DNA from: Salinimicrobium terrae DSM 17865
GTDB taxonomy: Bacteria; Bacteroidota; Bacteroidia; Flavobacteriales; Flavobacteriaceae
Assembly: GCF_000424665.1 (NCBI RefSeq)
Contig: NZ_AUKI01000020.1
Location: 186,001-250,000 of the forward strand
Direction of reading: 5' to 3'
DNA length: 64,000 bases
Shown: piece after piece, positions 43,846-53,305 of the stretch
How positions within the stretch are numbered: the first letter of the stretch is position 1
How the letters are laid out: the number at the start of each line of letters is the position of its first letter
The notes under the pieces: model-generated
Seen by the model: only the letters and a program-made list of their open reading frames with translations
Database searches by the model: none
What the model was told of the DNA's origin: nothing
Position numbers and translations under genes: made by a program

Positions 43846-45734
43846 TAAAGCACCCGGAACCTTATTGTACCTTCAATTCCCTTCATTTCGGCGATCACTT
43901 CTTCGTTGTAGGCTTTATTGATATCTGTGATCACGTATCCTATAGTTTCATTTGTTTTGAGGTATTGGCCTACAATATTACATTCATGTTGAGACAGGAT
44001 GTTGTTAATATGAGCTATTATCCCCGGGCGGTTATGATGAATATGAATAAGACGGTGCGCATTTTCCAGAATTGGAAGTTGCAGGTTAGGAAAGTTCACA
44101 CTATTTGTGGTACTTCCGGTATTGATATATTCGATGATCTTTCCGGGTACAAAATTTCCGATATTCACCTGGGCCTCTTCGGTACTTCCACCAATATGAG
44201 GCGTTAAAATGACATTTTTAATACCTCTTAATTCAGATTCAAACTCTTCATTATTTGTTTTTGGTTCCTTCGGGAAGACATCTATTCCGGCACCTCTTAT
44301 TTTGCCGCTTTCCATGTATTTTCTCAAAGCTTTTATATCCACCACATGGCCCCGGCTAAGATTTAGAAACACAGAACCTTCTTTCATTAATTCAAGTTCC
44401 TTGTCACCTATGAGATCCTGATTTTCCTTACGCCCGTCAACGTGTAGGGTAACAATGTCCACTGTCTTTAGCAACTCCTCCAGGCTACTGCATTTAGTAG
44501 CATTCCCCAGCGCAAGCTTTTCCATGAGATCGTAATAATATACATCAAATCCAATAGCTTCGGCCACTACCGAAAGCTGGGCACCAATATTTCCATATCC
44601 CACAATGCCGAGCTTTTTACCACGGACTTCCCTGCTACCAATGGCCGACTTGTTCCAGTTACCGGCATGCATCTCACCAATCCTGTCGGGCAGGCCACGC
44701 ATTAAAAAGATGATCTCCCCAATAGCCAGTTCCACTACAGATCTTGTATTGCTAAAAGGAGCATTGAAAACCGCAATGCCCTTTTTAAGGCATTCTTCCA
44801 GGTCGATCTGGTTTGTACCTATACAAAATGCACCCACTGCTATGAGTCGGTTGGCATTTTCAAGCACCTTCTTAGTCACATGAGTTTTAGAGCGGATTCC
44901 AAGAACAGAAACATCTTTAATTTTTTCCGCCAGCTCCTCTTCATCCAGCGCTCCCGAAATCGTGGTCACATTATAACCTTCGTTCTTCATGATCTTTTCG
45001 GCGTCTTCGTGCACGTTTTCAAGAAGCAAAATTTTTATACGATTTTTGGGATAAGAAATAGCTTTGTTCATTTTATGGAGGTATAGAAATTCGTCTAAAC
45101 TTGGAGTGATATGGTCGGCTTTTTCGAGAACGTTGCCGCGTTCAACATTTTCGGTAAAGGCATAGAACTTATTGGCAAGGCCGGCAGCTTTGATTTCATA
45201 ATCTGTGTAGCCATCACCAATTACGTAAACATCTCCCTGCAGATCCATACGCTTGAGCATTTCTACCTTTCCGTTATTGGAAGAAAGAACATTTGTGGTG
45301 TCAAAGGAAGTTAGCTTTCCGTTGTCATCTGGTTTAAAAGTGTTGGCAAAAACATTCTCTTCCCTTATACCAAATTCCTTCACAATGGGAACAATAAATT
45401 CTTTGAAACCATTTGAAATAATATAGATATTCTCCTGATTCTCTTCAAAGAACTCTCTGTTGCGAACAAAACTTGTGGAAACCTTACTTTTAAGACGGTC
45501 CACCAGTTTTGGGAGATGTTGTTCTTCAGCGTTGAGAAGGGCGAGGCGCTGTTCAAGGGATTCCCTAAAGGAGAGATCCCCGGCCATCCCGCTATTGGTA
45601 AGATCAATTAACTTTTGTAGCCGCTCTTCCTTTTCATTATGACCTTCCAGGGAAATTTCCCCTAAGATATCAAGAGCTTCCACCTGTGTAAAAGTACTGT
45701 CAAAATCAATTACAAAATGCCTTTTATTCCTCAT
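43842..45734 (-). CDS. serA: Fused phosphoserine phosphatase-phosphoglycerate dehydrogenase (SerB-SerA)
   Basis: A 630-aa fusion. Residues 1-225 are a HAD phosphatase of the SerB type: nucleophile Asp10 with Asp12 in VIDFDSTFTQ, IISNGF, and VIGDGYTDYEI. Residues 230-540 are 3-phosphoglycerate dehydrogenase: GIRSKTHVTKKVL, the NAD motif GIVGYGNIGAQLS, LNLSRGHVVD and the catalytic TPHIGGSTEEAQ. An ACT domain (about 550-630) ends the protein and probably gives feedback control by serine. The fusion would catalyse steps one and three of serine synthesis; the transaminase SerC is not in this window. A -7 element lies 23 bp upstream of the ATG. Confidence 0.94.
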   Translation of the reverse strand: MRNKRHFVIDFDSTFTQVEALDILGEISLEGHNEKEERLQKLIDLTNSGMAGDLSFRESLEQRLALLNAEEQHLPKLVDRLKSKVSTSFVRNREFFEENQENIYIISNGFKEFIVPIVKEFGIREENVFANTFKPDDNGKLTSFDTTNVLSSNNGKVEMLKRMDLQGDVYVIGDGYTDYEIKAAGLANKFYAFTENVERGNVLEKADHITPSLDEFLYLHKMNKAISYPKNRIKILLLENVHEDAEKIMKNEGYNVTTISGALDEEELAEKIKDVSVLGIRSKTHVTKKVLENANRLIAVGAFCIGTNQIDLEECLKKGIAVFNAPFSNTRSVVELAIGEIIFLMRGLPDRIGEMHAGNWNKSAIGSREVRGKKLGIVGYGNIGAQLSVVAEAIGFDVYYYDLMEKLALGNATKCSSLEELLKTVDIVTLHVDGRKENQDLIGDKELELMKEGSVFLNLSRGHVVDIKALRKYMESGKIRGAGIDVFPKEPKTNNEEFESELRGIKNVILTPHIGGSTEEAQVNIGNFVPGKIIEYINTGSTTNSVNFPNLQLPILENAHRLIHIHHNRPGIIAHINNILSQHECNIVGQYLKTNETIGYVITDINKAYNEEVIAEMKGIEGTIRFRVLY

Positions 45735-45756
45735 GCTGAATTTATTGAAATCTTCC

Positions 45757-45764
45757 CAAAACTA
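45757..45764 (-). promoter_or_regulatory. -7 element for the SerB-SerA fusion (TAGTTTTG)
   Basis: Perfect TAnnTTTG match on the minus strand; predicted start near 45752, about 18 bases before the ATG. Confidence 0.55.
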
Positions 45765-45996
45765 AGCTTTTTCAGGCACACGCGGAAGATTTAACCCTAA
45801 AGAACAAGACATTTATCACTTCCTGAAATGCAGCGCAGAAAAATAATTTTTTTTCAATGATTTCGGGTTTTAACTGAGTTATTTGAAAAAAGCCTCCTTT
45901 CAAAATTACTTGTCTCATCTAATTTTTGGTTCTGGACTCCTAATAAAAAGAGAAAGACCTGTAGTCGAAATCTCCAGCTTCAGCAAGATTTAGGAA
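45765..45996. other. Non-coding spacer between serA and the triple-rhodanese gene
   Basis: AT-rich divergent region with no supported reading frame, tRNA or clear hairpin with T run. Regulatory elements lie at its two ends. Confidence 0.5.
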
Positions 45997-46024
45997 TTTC
46001 TTAAGTCGGCACCTGCTTAAGAAA
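45997..46024. promoter_or_regulatory. 9-bp inverted repeat upstream of the triple-rhodanese gene
   Basis: TTTCTTAAG - 10 bases - CTTAAGAAA, centre 46010.5. A weak -7 element (TATCTTGG, 46039-46046, one mismatch) follows, its last base 35.5 bp from the centre, close to an activator position. The sequence differs from the Crp/Fnr-type sites, so another regulator is likely. Confidence 0.5.
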
Positions 46025-46106
46025 AATCGAAATTTAAGTATCTTGGGAAAAACAGGGATCCACAGGGCTTATTCAGACGTTCTTTTCTATCTCAAATTCA
46101 ATTTAA

Positions 46107-47420
46107 ATGACACAGTTTAAACAAATAACCACTCAGGAATTATTAGACAAACAGAAAAAAAGTGCAGTCATCATTGACGCCCGGCCGGTTGATGCATATA
46201 ACGGCTGGAAACTACATAATGAACCTCGCGGTGGTCATATAAGGGGTGCTAAATCTCTGCCTGTAAAATGGACCGGCTATATGGACTGGATCGAGATCGT
46301 TAGACATAAAAAAATAGATCCTTCCGAAGAGATTATTATCTACGGCTATACGCCCGAAGAAGCACAGAAAGTTGCTGAAAGTTTTGAAAAAGCAGACTAT
46401 TCAAAAATAGCAGTTTATAACAACTTTTTAACCGAGTGGGCTACAGATGAGACCTTACCAATGGAGTATCTTCCGAAATACAGGCAACTTGTTTCTGCCG
46501 AATGGGTAAAGGAACTGATCTCCGGCAAAAAGCCCGCAGAATACGAAAATGATAAATACGTGGTGGTGCATGCTCATTATCGTAACCGGGATGCTTATTT
46601 GAGCGGACATATTCCGGGCGCTATTGATATGGACACCAACGCGCTGGAATCCCCTGAAACCTGGAACCGGCGCAGCCCCGAAGAACTAAAGAAAGCTCTG
46701 GAAGAGCACGGGATCACAGTCGATACTACAGTGGTACTCTACGGAAAGTTTATGTTCCCCGATAATGATGATGAATTTCCCGGAAGTGCTGCCGGCGATA
46801 TTGGAGCCATAAGAAATGCTTTTATAATGATGTACGCGGGCGTGAAAGACGTGAGGGTACTCAATGGCGGCTTCCAATCCTGGGAAGATGCAGGATTTGA
46901 CGTGGGTACAGAAGACGTGCCGAAGCAACCGGTTTCTGATTTTGGTGCCAGAATCCCTGCCCGACCCGAACTGGCTGTAGATGTTCCTCAGGCTAAAGAA
47001 ATGATTGCCGACCGTGAAGCCGAACTGGTTTGCGTGCGCAGCTATCCTGAGTATATAGGAGAAGTAAGCGGTTATAATTACATAGAAGCAAAAGGCAGGA
47101 TCCCGGGAGCCATTTTTGCCGACTGTGGGAGTGACGCATACCATATGGAAAACTACAGGAATGTTGACCACACCACCCGGGAATTTCACGAGGTGATTGA
47201 GAACTGGAAGCAAAACGGGATCACCCCAGATAAACACCTGGCTTTTTATTGTGGTACCGGCTGGCGTGGCAGTGAAGCATGGTTTAATGCATGGCTGTTA
47301 GGCTGGCCCCATGTTTCGGTTTATGATGGCGGCTGGTTTGAATGGAGTAACAATCCCGCCAATCCTTATGAAACGGGAGTTCCGGAAGAAGCAGCTTCAA
47401 AAGATCAATCTCAGCATTAG
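46107..47420 (+). CDS. Sulfurtransferase with three rhodanese domains
   Basis: A 437-aa protein made of three rhodanese domains: residues about 8-125, 130-280 and 290-430. Only the last has the active cysteine (Cys382 in FYCGTGWRGSEAW); domains one and two keep the fold markers (VIIDARPVDAYNGW, HIPGAIDMD) but have no cysteine at the loop. There is no signal peptide. It would transfer sulfane sulfur from thiosulfate, mercaptopyruvate or persulfide to a thiol acceptor. The donor is unknown. It lies between the sulfur cluster and the rrf2-nadAB operon and is monocistronic. Confidence 0.9.
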   Translation: MTQFKQITTQELLDKQKKSAVIIDARPVDAYNGWKLHNEPRGGHIRGAKSLPVKWTGYMDWIEIVRHKKIDPSEEIIIYGYTPEEAQKVAESFEKADYSKIAVYNNFLTEWATDETLPMEYLPKYRQLVSAEWVKELISGKKPAEYENDKYVVVHAHYRNRDAYLSGHIPGAIDMDTNALESPETWNRRSPEELKKALEEHGITVDTTVVLYGKFMFPDNDDEFPGSAAGDIGAIRNAFIMMYAGVKDVRVLNGGFQSWEDAGFDVGTEDVPKQPVSDFGARIPARPELAVDVPQAKEMIADREAELVCVRSYPEYIGEVSGYNYIEAKGRIPGAIFADCGSDAYHMENYRNVDHTTREFHEVIENWKQNGITPDKHLAFYCGTGWRGSEAWFNAWLLGWPHVSVYDGGWFEWSNNPANPYETGVPEEAASKDQSQH

Positions 47421-47688
47421 TCTGCATATCTCTTATCTGCAATGAAACCGAGAACTTAAAAATTGCTCGCCGGAGAACCTTTTACGATGTATCGGGTAGC
47501 GTGGTCACCCGTGATATTCCGCCAAAGGTATTTGCCGCCGGGAATCTTTGTAAGGTCTGAGAAAAATAACTGAAGAGAATAAAAGGTCTTATTTACCGGA
47601 ATAACTCTAGTCCATGGAAACATCGGGAATTTCAACTACAGTAATTCCCCTGAATGAAAATCCAACTGAAAAAAAAAATCAACGGTAA
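47421..47688. other. Non-coding spacer after the triple-rhodanese gene
   Basis: About 270 bp with no supported frame, repeat or T-run terminator. A moderately GC-rich core near 47465-47545 does not match a tRNA. Confidence 0.45.
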
Positions 47689-47732
47689 CTGATACAGGTC
47701 ATAAAATAAAGACAATTAGGTCCTTAATTTTG
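47689..47732 (+). promoter_or_regulatory. Fnr-like box plus -7 element of the rrf2-nadAB operon
   Basis: CTGAT-ACAG-GTCAT (47689-47702, centre 47695.5) lies exactly 36.5 bp from the last G of TAATTTTG (47725-47732, perfect TAnnTTTG). The predicted RNA start is about 20 bases before the ATG at 47757. Confidence 0.65.
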
Positions 47733-47756
47733 CTATTTAACCTAAAAATTTTGACC

Positions 47757-48191
47757 ATGTTCTCAAAAGCCTGTGAATATGCAATAAGGGCCGCTATTTT
47801 TATCGCTTCGGAATCTGAAAAGGACAAAAGAGCCAGCCTTAAAGATATTGCGCGGGAAATAGACTCTCCGGAAGCCTTTACTGCAAAGACCTTACAAAAG
47901 TTAAGCCGTAGCGGCATCATTACTTCTACCAAAGGTGCCCACGGCGGGTTCGAAGTAAAAGGAGATTTATCGAACACTATCATGATCTCCCAAATTGTCC
48001 TTGCCATAGACGGGGATAAAGTCTATACCCGCTGCAGCCTTGGGCTTCACAATTGTTCCGAAGACCACCCCTGCCCTTTCCACTCCAGGTTCAAACCGGT
48101 AAGGAACGGCCTGCAGCAAATAGTAGAAAATACCAGTCTTAAAGATCTCACCAGCGGACTCGTTTCGGGAGATACTTTTTTAAAGATATAA
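47757..48191 (+). CDS. Rrf2 family regulator with Fe-S-type cysteine triad
   Basis: A 144-aa Rrf2 protein with a winged HTH (MFSKACEYAIRAAIFIA start, then AFTAKTLQKLSRSGII) and three cysteines, Cys93, Cys100 and Cys106, in TRCSLGLHNCSEDHPC. This is the cluster region of IscR, NsrR and RsrR, so it probably binds an Fe-S cluster and senses iron-sulfur status, nitric oxide or redox. The open frame extends to 47730, but that TTG is part of the -7 element. It precedes nadA by 18 bp and likely regulates nadAB, whose NadA product is itself an oxygen-sensitive Fe-S enzyme. Confidence 0.93.
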   Translation: MFSKACEYAIRAAIFIASESEKDKRASLKDIAREIDSPEAFTAKTLQKLSRSGIITSTKGAHGGFEVKGDLSNTIMISQIVLAIDGDKVYTRCSLGLHNCSEDHPCPFHSRFKPVRNGLQQIVENTSLKDLTSGLVSGDTFLKI

Positions 48192-48209
48192 AACCAGAGC
48201 AAAATTTTT

Positions 48210-49157
48210 ATGACAGTAGCCACTCTGAATCAAACCAGCCTTCAGGAAAAGGTAACCCAATTAAAAGAGAAGAAAAATGCTGTGATCCTGGCCCATTATT
48301 ACCAGGAACCGGAGATCCAGGAGGTAGCAGATTTTATTGGGGACTCCCTTGAACTGGCCAAAAAAGCCGCCCAAACATCGGCAGATATTATCGTATTCGC
48401 CGGCGTTCATTTTATGGCCGAAACCGCCAAGATCCTGAACCCCTCAAAAAAGGTGCTTCTGCCCGACCTTAAGGCAGGCTGCTCCCTGGCCGACAGTTGT
48501 CCGCCGGATGCATTCCGGGAGCTGAAAAAACGATATCCGGATCATGTTGTGGTGACCTACATAAACTGCTCAGCGGAGATCAAAACCCTCAGTGATATAG
48601 TTTGTACCTCCTCCAATGCCGAAAGGATTATAAACTCAATTCCGCAGGACAAACCTATAATTTTCGCGCCCGATAAAAACCTGGGGAAATATCTCATGGA
48701 AAAAACCGGCAGAAAGATGCTGCTGTGGGACGGTGCCTGCATTGTACATGAGGCATTTTCCCTTGATAAGCTGCTGGAGCTATATAAAGAACACCCATCG
48801 GCACAAATCATTGCCCATCCGGAATCTGAGACTCATATTCTTAAGGTCGCAAACTATGTTGGCTCTACCTCGGGAATGCTCAATTATGTCAAAAGCAGCG
48901 AAAAAGACACTTTTATTGTAGCTACAGAAGCGGGAATCCTCCACCAGATGCAAAAAGATGTGCCATGGAAAACGCTCATCCCGGCACCGGCTAAGGAAGA
49001 TAATACCTGTGCTTGCAGTGAATGCGCATTTATGAAGATGAATACTCTTCAGAAACTTTACAACTGTCTCGAAAAAGAAGACCTCGAAATAATCCTGTCA
49101 CAGGATCTTATGGAAAAGGCCCTGGTGCCCATTGAACGCATGCTTAAACTTTCTTAA
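48210..49157 (+). CDS. nadA: Quinolinate synthase NadA
   Basis: NadA condenses iminoaspartate with dihydroxyacetone phosphate to quinolinate, the second step of de novo NAD synthesis. The 315-aa protein has the family start ([20 protein letters not shown]) and the cluster cysteines Cys91 (KAGCSLADS), Cys177 ([10 protein letters not shown]) and one of Cys267/269/272 in CACSECAFM, binding a [4Fe-4S] cluster. It sits between rrf2 and nadB, with a 3-bp gap to nadB. Confidence 0.97.
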   Translation: MTVATLNQTSLQEKVTQLKEKKNAVILAHYYQEPEIQEVADFIGDSLELAKKAAQTSADIIVFAGVHFMAETAKILNPSKKVLLPDLKAGCSLADSCPPDAFRELKKRYPDHVVVTYINCSAEIKTLSDIVCTSSNAERIINSIPQDKPIIFAPDKNLGKYLMEKTGRKMLLWDGACIVHEAFSLDKLLELYKEHPSAQIIAHPESETHILKVANYVGSTSGMLNYVKSSEKDTFIVATEAGILHQMQKDVPWKTLIPAPAKEDNTCACSECAFMKMNTLQKLYNCLEKEDLEIILSQDLMEKALVPIERMLKLS

Positions 49158-49160
49158 AAA

Positions 49161-50690
49161 ATGAAAACAGATGTGCTGGTAATAGGCTCGGGGGTAGCAG
49201 GCCTGACCTTTGCTATCAAAATAGCAGCAGCCCGGCCAGATGTACAGGTTACGGTGATCACTAAAGAAAAGAACGAAGTTTCCAACACCGCCCAGGCCCA
49301 GGGAGGGATCGCGGTAGTTTTGGACAAGCTTCGGGATAGCTTTGAGTTGCATATTAAAGACACTATAAAAGCCGGCCACGGACTCAACGATCCAAAGGTG
49401 GTGGAGATGGTAGTATCCCAGGCTCCTGCACGTCTTCTGGAGTTAATTGGCTGGGGCACCTCCTTTGATGCAGGTAAGAATGGAAGTCTGGAGTTAGGCC
49501 TTGAAGGAGGCCATTCCCGAAACCGCATTGTACATCACCGGGACTTAACCGGCCTGGAAATTCAGCGAAAATTGATCTCCCGTGCAAGATCCTATCCCAA
49601 TATTCAGTTCTTTGATCACTATTTTGTGACAGATCTATTGCTGGATGATCAGGAAAAATCCTGTATAGGAAGTACGGTGCTGGATAAAAGGACTGCACAA
49701 AAAATAAATATTGCATCAAAAGTCACCTTTTTAGCCAGTGGTGGCAGCGGGATGGTATTTGAGAACACCACAAATCCATCGGTCGCTACCGGGGATGGCG
49801 TTGCAATTGCCTGGAGGGCAGGTGCACGTGTGAAAAACATGAATTACATGCAGTTCCACCCCACAGCTTTGTATGAAAAAGGTAAAAACCCACTCTTTCT
49901 TATTTCTGAAGCGGTTCGGGGCTATGGCGCCTACGTGGTAAACAAGCAGGGCAACAGGTTCCTTTTTAAATCTGATACCCGGGGAGAGCTCGCTACAAGA
50001 GATGTGGTTTCTGAAGCTATTGTAAAAGAACTTAAGGCTTCGGGTGAGAAAAACGTTTACCTTGACTGCAGACACCTTGACTTTAGCAATTTCAGTAAAA
50101 AATTTCCAACCATAGTTTCCTATTGCAACTCCATAGGAATAGACCCGGCTACAGATCTTATTCCTATAGTTCCTGCCGCTCATTACCAGTGCGGGGGAAT
50201 AGAGGTGGATCAAAAAGCGAGGACTTCGGTGGGGCAGCTATATGCCTCGGGAGAATGTGCTTATACCGGTTTGCACGGTGCAAACCGTCTGGCTTCCAAC
50301 TCTCTGCTGGAGGCCCTGGTTTTCTCACATGAAGCCTCCACGCTAGTTTTAGAGGAGCTGGACCAGATCCCCGAACCACAACTTCCTGAACAAAAGGTGT
50401 TGCTCAAATATGAAGAAGAGGCCGATGATGAGATCATAAACAGTCTTAGGCTTCGGCTTAATGAGATCATGAATTACGATCTTTTGCATTCGGCTCCAAA
50501 AAGGGCAAAAACAGAGGCGCTTGAACGGCTGCAGGAGTTGCAGGAAATGCTGGATAACTATCCGCCTTTTAACTCGGGCACTGTAGCCTTCTATGAGCTG
50601 CGGAATATGGTGCAAACCGCAATTTTGATCATGAAGGAGGTGCTGGATGAATTCTTTCCAAAAAAGGGAGTTCCGCAGGAAATTTTTTAG
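49161..50690 (+). CDS. nadB: L-aspartate oxidase NadB
   Basis: NadB oxidises L-aspartate to iminoaspartate, supplying NadA. The 509-aa FAD protein has the dinucleotide motif VIGSGVAGLTFA (7-18), NTAQAQGGIAVV, the HSRNRIVHHRDLTG active-site region, RFLFKSDTRGELATRD, and AAHYQCGGIEVD with GLHGANRLASNSLLE toward the end. Length and motifs are normal. It lies 3 bp after nadA and is followed after 58 bp by the PepSY gene. Confidence 0.97.
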   Translation: MKTDVLVIGSGVAGLTFAIKIAAARPDVQVTVITKEKNEVSNTAQAQGGIAVVLDKLRDSFELHIKDTIKAGHGLNDPKVVEMVVSQAPARLLELIGWGTSFDAGKNGSLELGLEGGHSRNRIVHHRDLTGLEIQRKLISRARSYPNIQFFDHYFVTDLLLDDQEKSCIGSTVLDKRTAQKINIASKVTFLASGGSGMVFENTTNPSVATGDGVAIAWRAGARVKNMNYMQFHPTALYEKGKNPLFLISEAVRGYGAYVVNKQGNRFLFKSDTRGELATRDVVSEAIVKELKASGEKNVYLDCRHLDFSNFSKKFPTIVSYCNSIGIDPATDLIPIVPAAHYQCGGIEVDQKARTSVGQLYASGECAYTGLHGANRLASNSLLEALVFSHEASTLVLEELDQIPEPQLPEQKVLLKYEEEADDEIINSLRLRLNEIMNYDLLHSAPKRAKTEALERLQELQEMLDNYPPFNSGTVAFYELRNMVQTAILIMKEVLDEFFPKKGVPQEIF

Positions 50691-50748
50691 ATAAATACTT
50701 TCAGCTGAAGCAGAATTAGTATAATTGTAAAAATTATAGCTCCCAAAA

Positions 50749-51495
50749 ATGCCATTTGTTAAACGAAAAACTGCTTCGGCCTTTAGAAAAGCACACCGCT
50801 ATCTCGGAATTTTTCTCGGAATCCAATTTCTAATGTGGACCATTAGCGGAATGTACTTCAGCTGGACAGATATTGATGAGATCCATGGAGATCACTTTAG
50901 AAAAGCTCATGTTCACCCTGCTTCTTTCTCCAACCTTGCCGGTATTTCGGAAGTAGCTCCAGCTTTGGAAGTCAACTCCCTTCAGCTAAAAGATATTGCT
51001 GGGGAACCTTATTACTGGGTCAACGAAGAATTTCTCGTTCACGCCCGCACGGGTTCTCAAAAACAGGAAATTTCGAAGGAGGAAGCTGTGGAGATAGCAG
51101 AAAAATATATGTTAGAAAGTTTAAGTGTTTCGGGAATTGAACGCATCACCAGTACCGGGAACCACCATGAGTACAGAGGAGGTAGTCTTCCCTCTTATGT
51201 GATCTCCTATGCGGGATCTGAAAATATTAAAGCTTACGTTTCTGCACAGGATGGCACCTTTAGATCTTTGAGGCACAGGGACTGGCGCTGGTTTGATTTT
51301 CTGTGGATGACACACACCATGGACTACGAAACCAGGGATGATTTCAATACATTTATCCTGCGCGCCTTTTCCTTACTGGGGTTGATCACGGTCCTTAGCG
51401 GATTCCTTCTATGGTTCATCTCCTCTCCTACTATGATGAAGCTCTTTGGAAAGAAAGGAAAACGAAGAACCAGAGGGAAAAAACGGCGGGGATAG
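50749..51495 (+). CDS. PepSY-domain membrane protein
   Basis: A 248-aa membrane protein of the PepSY-associated TM type. A first membrane helix (about 17-38, YLGIFLGIQFLMWTISGMYFSW) is followed by a periplasmic region with a PepSY-like fold (about 90-175, SGIERITSTGNHHEYRGG and SYVISYAG), and a second helix near 205-222 ends before a strongly basic tail. Proteins of this kind occur in iron-reductase or siderophore-related systems. The role here is not known. It follows nadB in the same direction after 58 bp. Confidence 0.85.
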   Translation: MPFVKRKTASAFRKAHRYLGIFLGIQFLMWTISGMYFSWTDIDEIHGDHFRKAHVHPASFSNLAGISEVAPALEVNSLQLKDIAGEPYYWVNEEFLVHARTGSQKQEISKEEAVEIAEKYMLESLSVSGIERITSTGNHHEYRGGSLPSYVISYAGSENIKAYVSAQDGTFRSLRHRDWRWFDFLWMTHTMDYETRDDFNTFILRAFSLLGLITVLSGFLLWFISSPTMMKLFGKKGKRRTRGKKRRG

Positions 51496-51662
51496 ATCTA
51501 TTGAACTTTAGCCAAAATTGACATTAACTGAAGGGTTCTCGCTTAACCTTTTAAAAAAGGAGTTTGAAAAATGTCATTTTTGACAGGTTAGGCACTGTTG
51601 ATCTTCAATAGGATTTTGGGAAAGGATATTCACTAAAGGGCTTAGCAGGTTCATTTCGGAAG

Positions 51663-51962
51663 TTATTCCTCATATTCCTTAATCTGAAAGTATTTTTTAA
51701 TATGTCTTCTAACATAAAGGAATCTTGCAACTCCAATCAACATGATAAAAGGAGCGATGACCAGCAGAAAAATTCCCAGGTCATACATATCCCGAAGCAC
51801 TTCTACTCTAAGAATTGCCACTCCCGAGCTTAATATCACAATAAATGTACGCAAATAAGCAAGAAATGTACGTTCATTTGCCATACGGGTGCGGTCTATA
51901 GCCAACCAGTCGCGAGTGATGAGATCTTCTTTAATTCTTATATTCTTTTTCCTGCGTTTCAA
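51663..51962 (-). CDS. DUF202 (YidH-like) membrane protein
   Basis: A 99-aa protein of the DUF202 family: LAIDRTRMANERTFLAYLRTFIVILSSGVAI near the N-terminus and a second helix DLGIFLLVIAPFIMLIGVARFL. Two membrane helices are visible. Its function is unknown. It is convergent with the PepSY gene, from which it is separated by 167 bp that carry one copy of the AAAAATGTCATTTTT near-palindrome, and it is 59 bp downstream of the hemolysin III gene. Confidence 0.9.
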   Translation of the reverse strand: MKRRKKNIRIKEDLITRDWLAIDRTRMANERTFLAYLRTFIVILSSGVAILRVEVLRDMYDLGIFLLVIAPFIMLIGVARFLYVRRHIKKYFQIKEYEE

Positions 51963-52021
51963 ATTATCGAAAGCTTTGAATAAAGGTAAAAATTAATCTG
52001 AAGTAAAACCATAGGTGGCAA

Positions 52022-52678
52022 TTATACCGGCGGAAGGACATGTCTGTAAATTGCCATAAAATGACAATAACTGCCTAACAGCACAAAGAAATGAAAGATT
52101 GCATGGTTATAATTCAACCTGCTAATGCTGTAGAGTACTGCACCGATAGTGTATGCGAGTCCGCCGCCCAAAAGCCACTGTAAACCTTGTGGGGAAAGGT
52201 TTTCCATTAAGGGTTTTATAGCGAAAACAATTACCCATCCCATGCCTACATAAAGAAGGGTTGATAAGATTTTAAACCTTCCGGTAAAGAAGAGCTTAAG
52301 GATAGTTCCCAGTAAGGCGATTGCCCATACCACTCCCAGGATGATCCAACCGGTACGGCCCTGCAATGTTACCAGGGCAAAAGGAGTATAGGTCCCGGCG
52401 ATGAGTATAAAAATGGCAATATGATCAAATATTTTAAAGTTAAACCGTTTCCTTAGATCCTTAGTGCTGTGGTAAAGCGTGGATGCCAGGTACAGTAAGA
52501 CAAGGGAGGAGCCAAAAATGAGAAAACTCAGCAACAATTTACTGCTGTCAAATTCAAGTGCTTTGAAAATTAAAAGGAAGAGACCCAGAACGCTCAGGAC
52601 CAAACCTGCACCATGGGAAACTACGTTTAAGAGTTCCTCCTTAGGAGAATAAAACCTGATCTTGGGCGGTTTTTTCAT
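52022..52678 (-). CDS. Hemolysin III/PAQR family membrane protein
   Basis: A 218-aa seven-helix membrane protein of the hemolysin III (YqfA/TrhA) family. Conserved motifs are SPKEELLNVVSHGAGLVLS near the N-terminus, LYHS in ASTLYHSTKD, DHIAIFILIAGTYTPFAL, and the C-terminal HAIFHFFVLLGSYCHFMAIY, whose histidines form the metal site of PAQR proteins. The bacterial role is in membrane-fluidity homeostasis according to the family. It is preceded by a complete promoter. Confidence 0.93.
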   Translation of the reverse strand: MKKPPKIRFYSPKEELLNVVSHGAGLVLSVLGLFLLIFKALEFDSSKLLLSFLIFGSSLVLLYLASTLYHSTKDLRKRFNFKIFDHIAIFILIAGTYTPFALVTLQGRTGWIILGVVWAIALLGTILKLFFTGRFKILSTLLYVGMGWVIVFAIKPLMENLSPQGLQWLLGGGLAYTIGAVLYSISRLNYNHAIFHFFVLLGSYCHFMAIYRHVLPPV

Positions 52679-52696
52679 GAGCTGCGATACTTGTTA

Positions 52697-52726
52697 CAAA
52701 AGTAAACTTATAACCAATTAATTCAA
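52697..52726 (-). promoter_or_regulatory. Complete promoter of the hemolysin III gene
   Basis: On the minus strand, TTG (52724-52726) and TACTTTTG (52697-52704) are separated by 19 bp, matching the Bacteroidota consensus. Predicted start about 14 bases before the ATG at 52678. Confidence 0.7.
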
Positions 52727-52893
52727 ACCGAAACCAGCTTATAAGAATTTTCATGGAATAGTTATTGTAACTTAAAAAGAAACATCGATGAAAAACAATT
52801 TTTATAGATGAAGTGTAAATAATATTCAATTTAACTTGCAGGATTAAAATATTCAATTAATTTAGCTCCTTCAGTTTCACCTAGTTACAACAT

Positions 52894-53238
52894 ATGGATC
52901 TGTTACTTGCCCTTGTGGCTTTTGAAATAATCGCATCGAAATTTTTAGTATCCTATATTTCTTCTTACGGACCTGCCGGGTCTTATGAAGAAAAGAACCC
53001 ACTACTCCGTACTGTATTTAAAAGACTAAAGCTGCAACATGATGTTTGGCTTTCCTTCTTTTGTACTGTGTTGCTGACTGCAGTTATTATATTTATGCTC
53101 ACCTCTGCGTATACAGCCACGGTCTACCAATTAGTTTTTGTCCTGGCGGGTTTTTATACTACGGTTCTAAATCTTGGTGCAGCCCACAGCGTTTACTTTC
53201 AAAAGAATAATTTTATTACCAGAAGGCTTTTGAGGTAA
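52894..53238 (+). CDS. Small hypothetical membrane protein, 114 aa
   Basis: A 114-aa protein with three hydrophobic segments (about 1-20, 52-75, 78-98). A central block NPLLRTVFKRLKLQHDVWLSF separates the first from the others. The pattern resembles DUF5658-like or YqhA-type small membrane proteins but I cannot assign a family. It stands alone, divergent from the hemolysin III gene with 215 bp between. Confidence 0.7.
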   Translation: MDLLLALVAFEIIASKFLVSYISSYGPAGSYEEKNPLLRTVFKRLKLQHDVWLSFFCTVLLTAVIIFMLTSAYTATVYQLVFVLAGFYTTVLNLGAAHSVYFQKNNFITRRLLR

Positions 53239-53305
53239 AAGAGTCAAGAACCAGGAGCCAAGATTTAATTAAAAATATCCCCCCTAAATAGTAATCCTAA
53301 CAAAA

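Noticed and set aside
46686-47237. 183-codon frame opposite the triple-rhodanese gene
   Set aside because: Antisense shadow; the forward gene is fully supported.
47730-47756. Upstream TTG start of the Rrf2 gene
   Set aside because: Inside the -7 element; ATG 47757 matches the family start.
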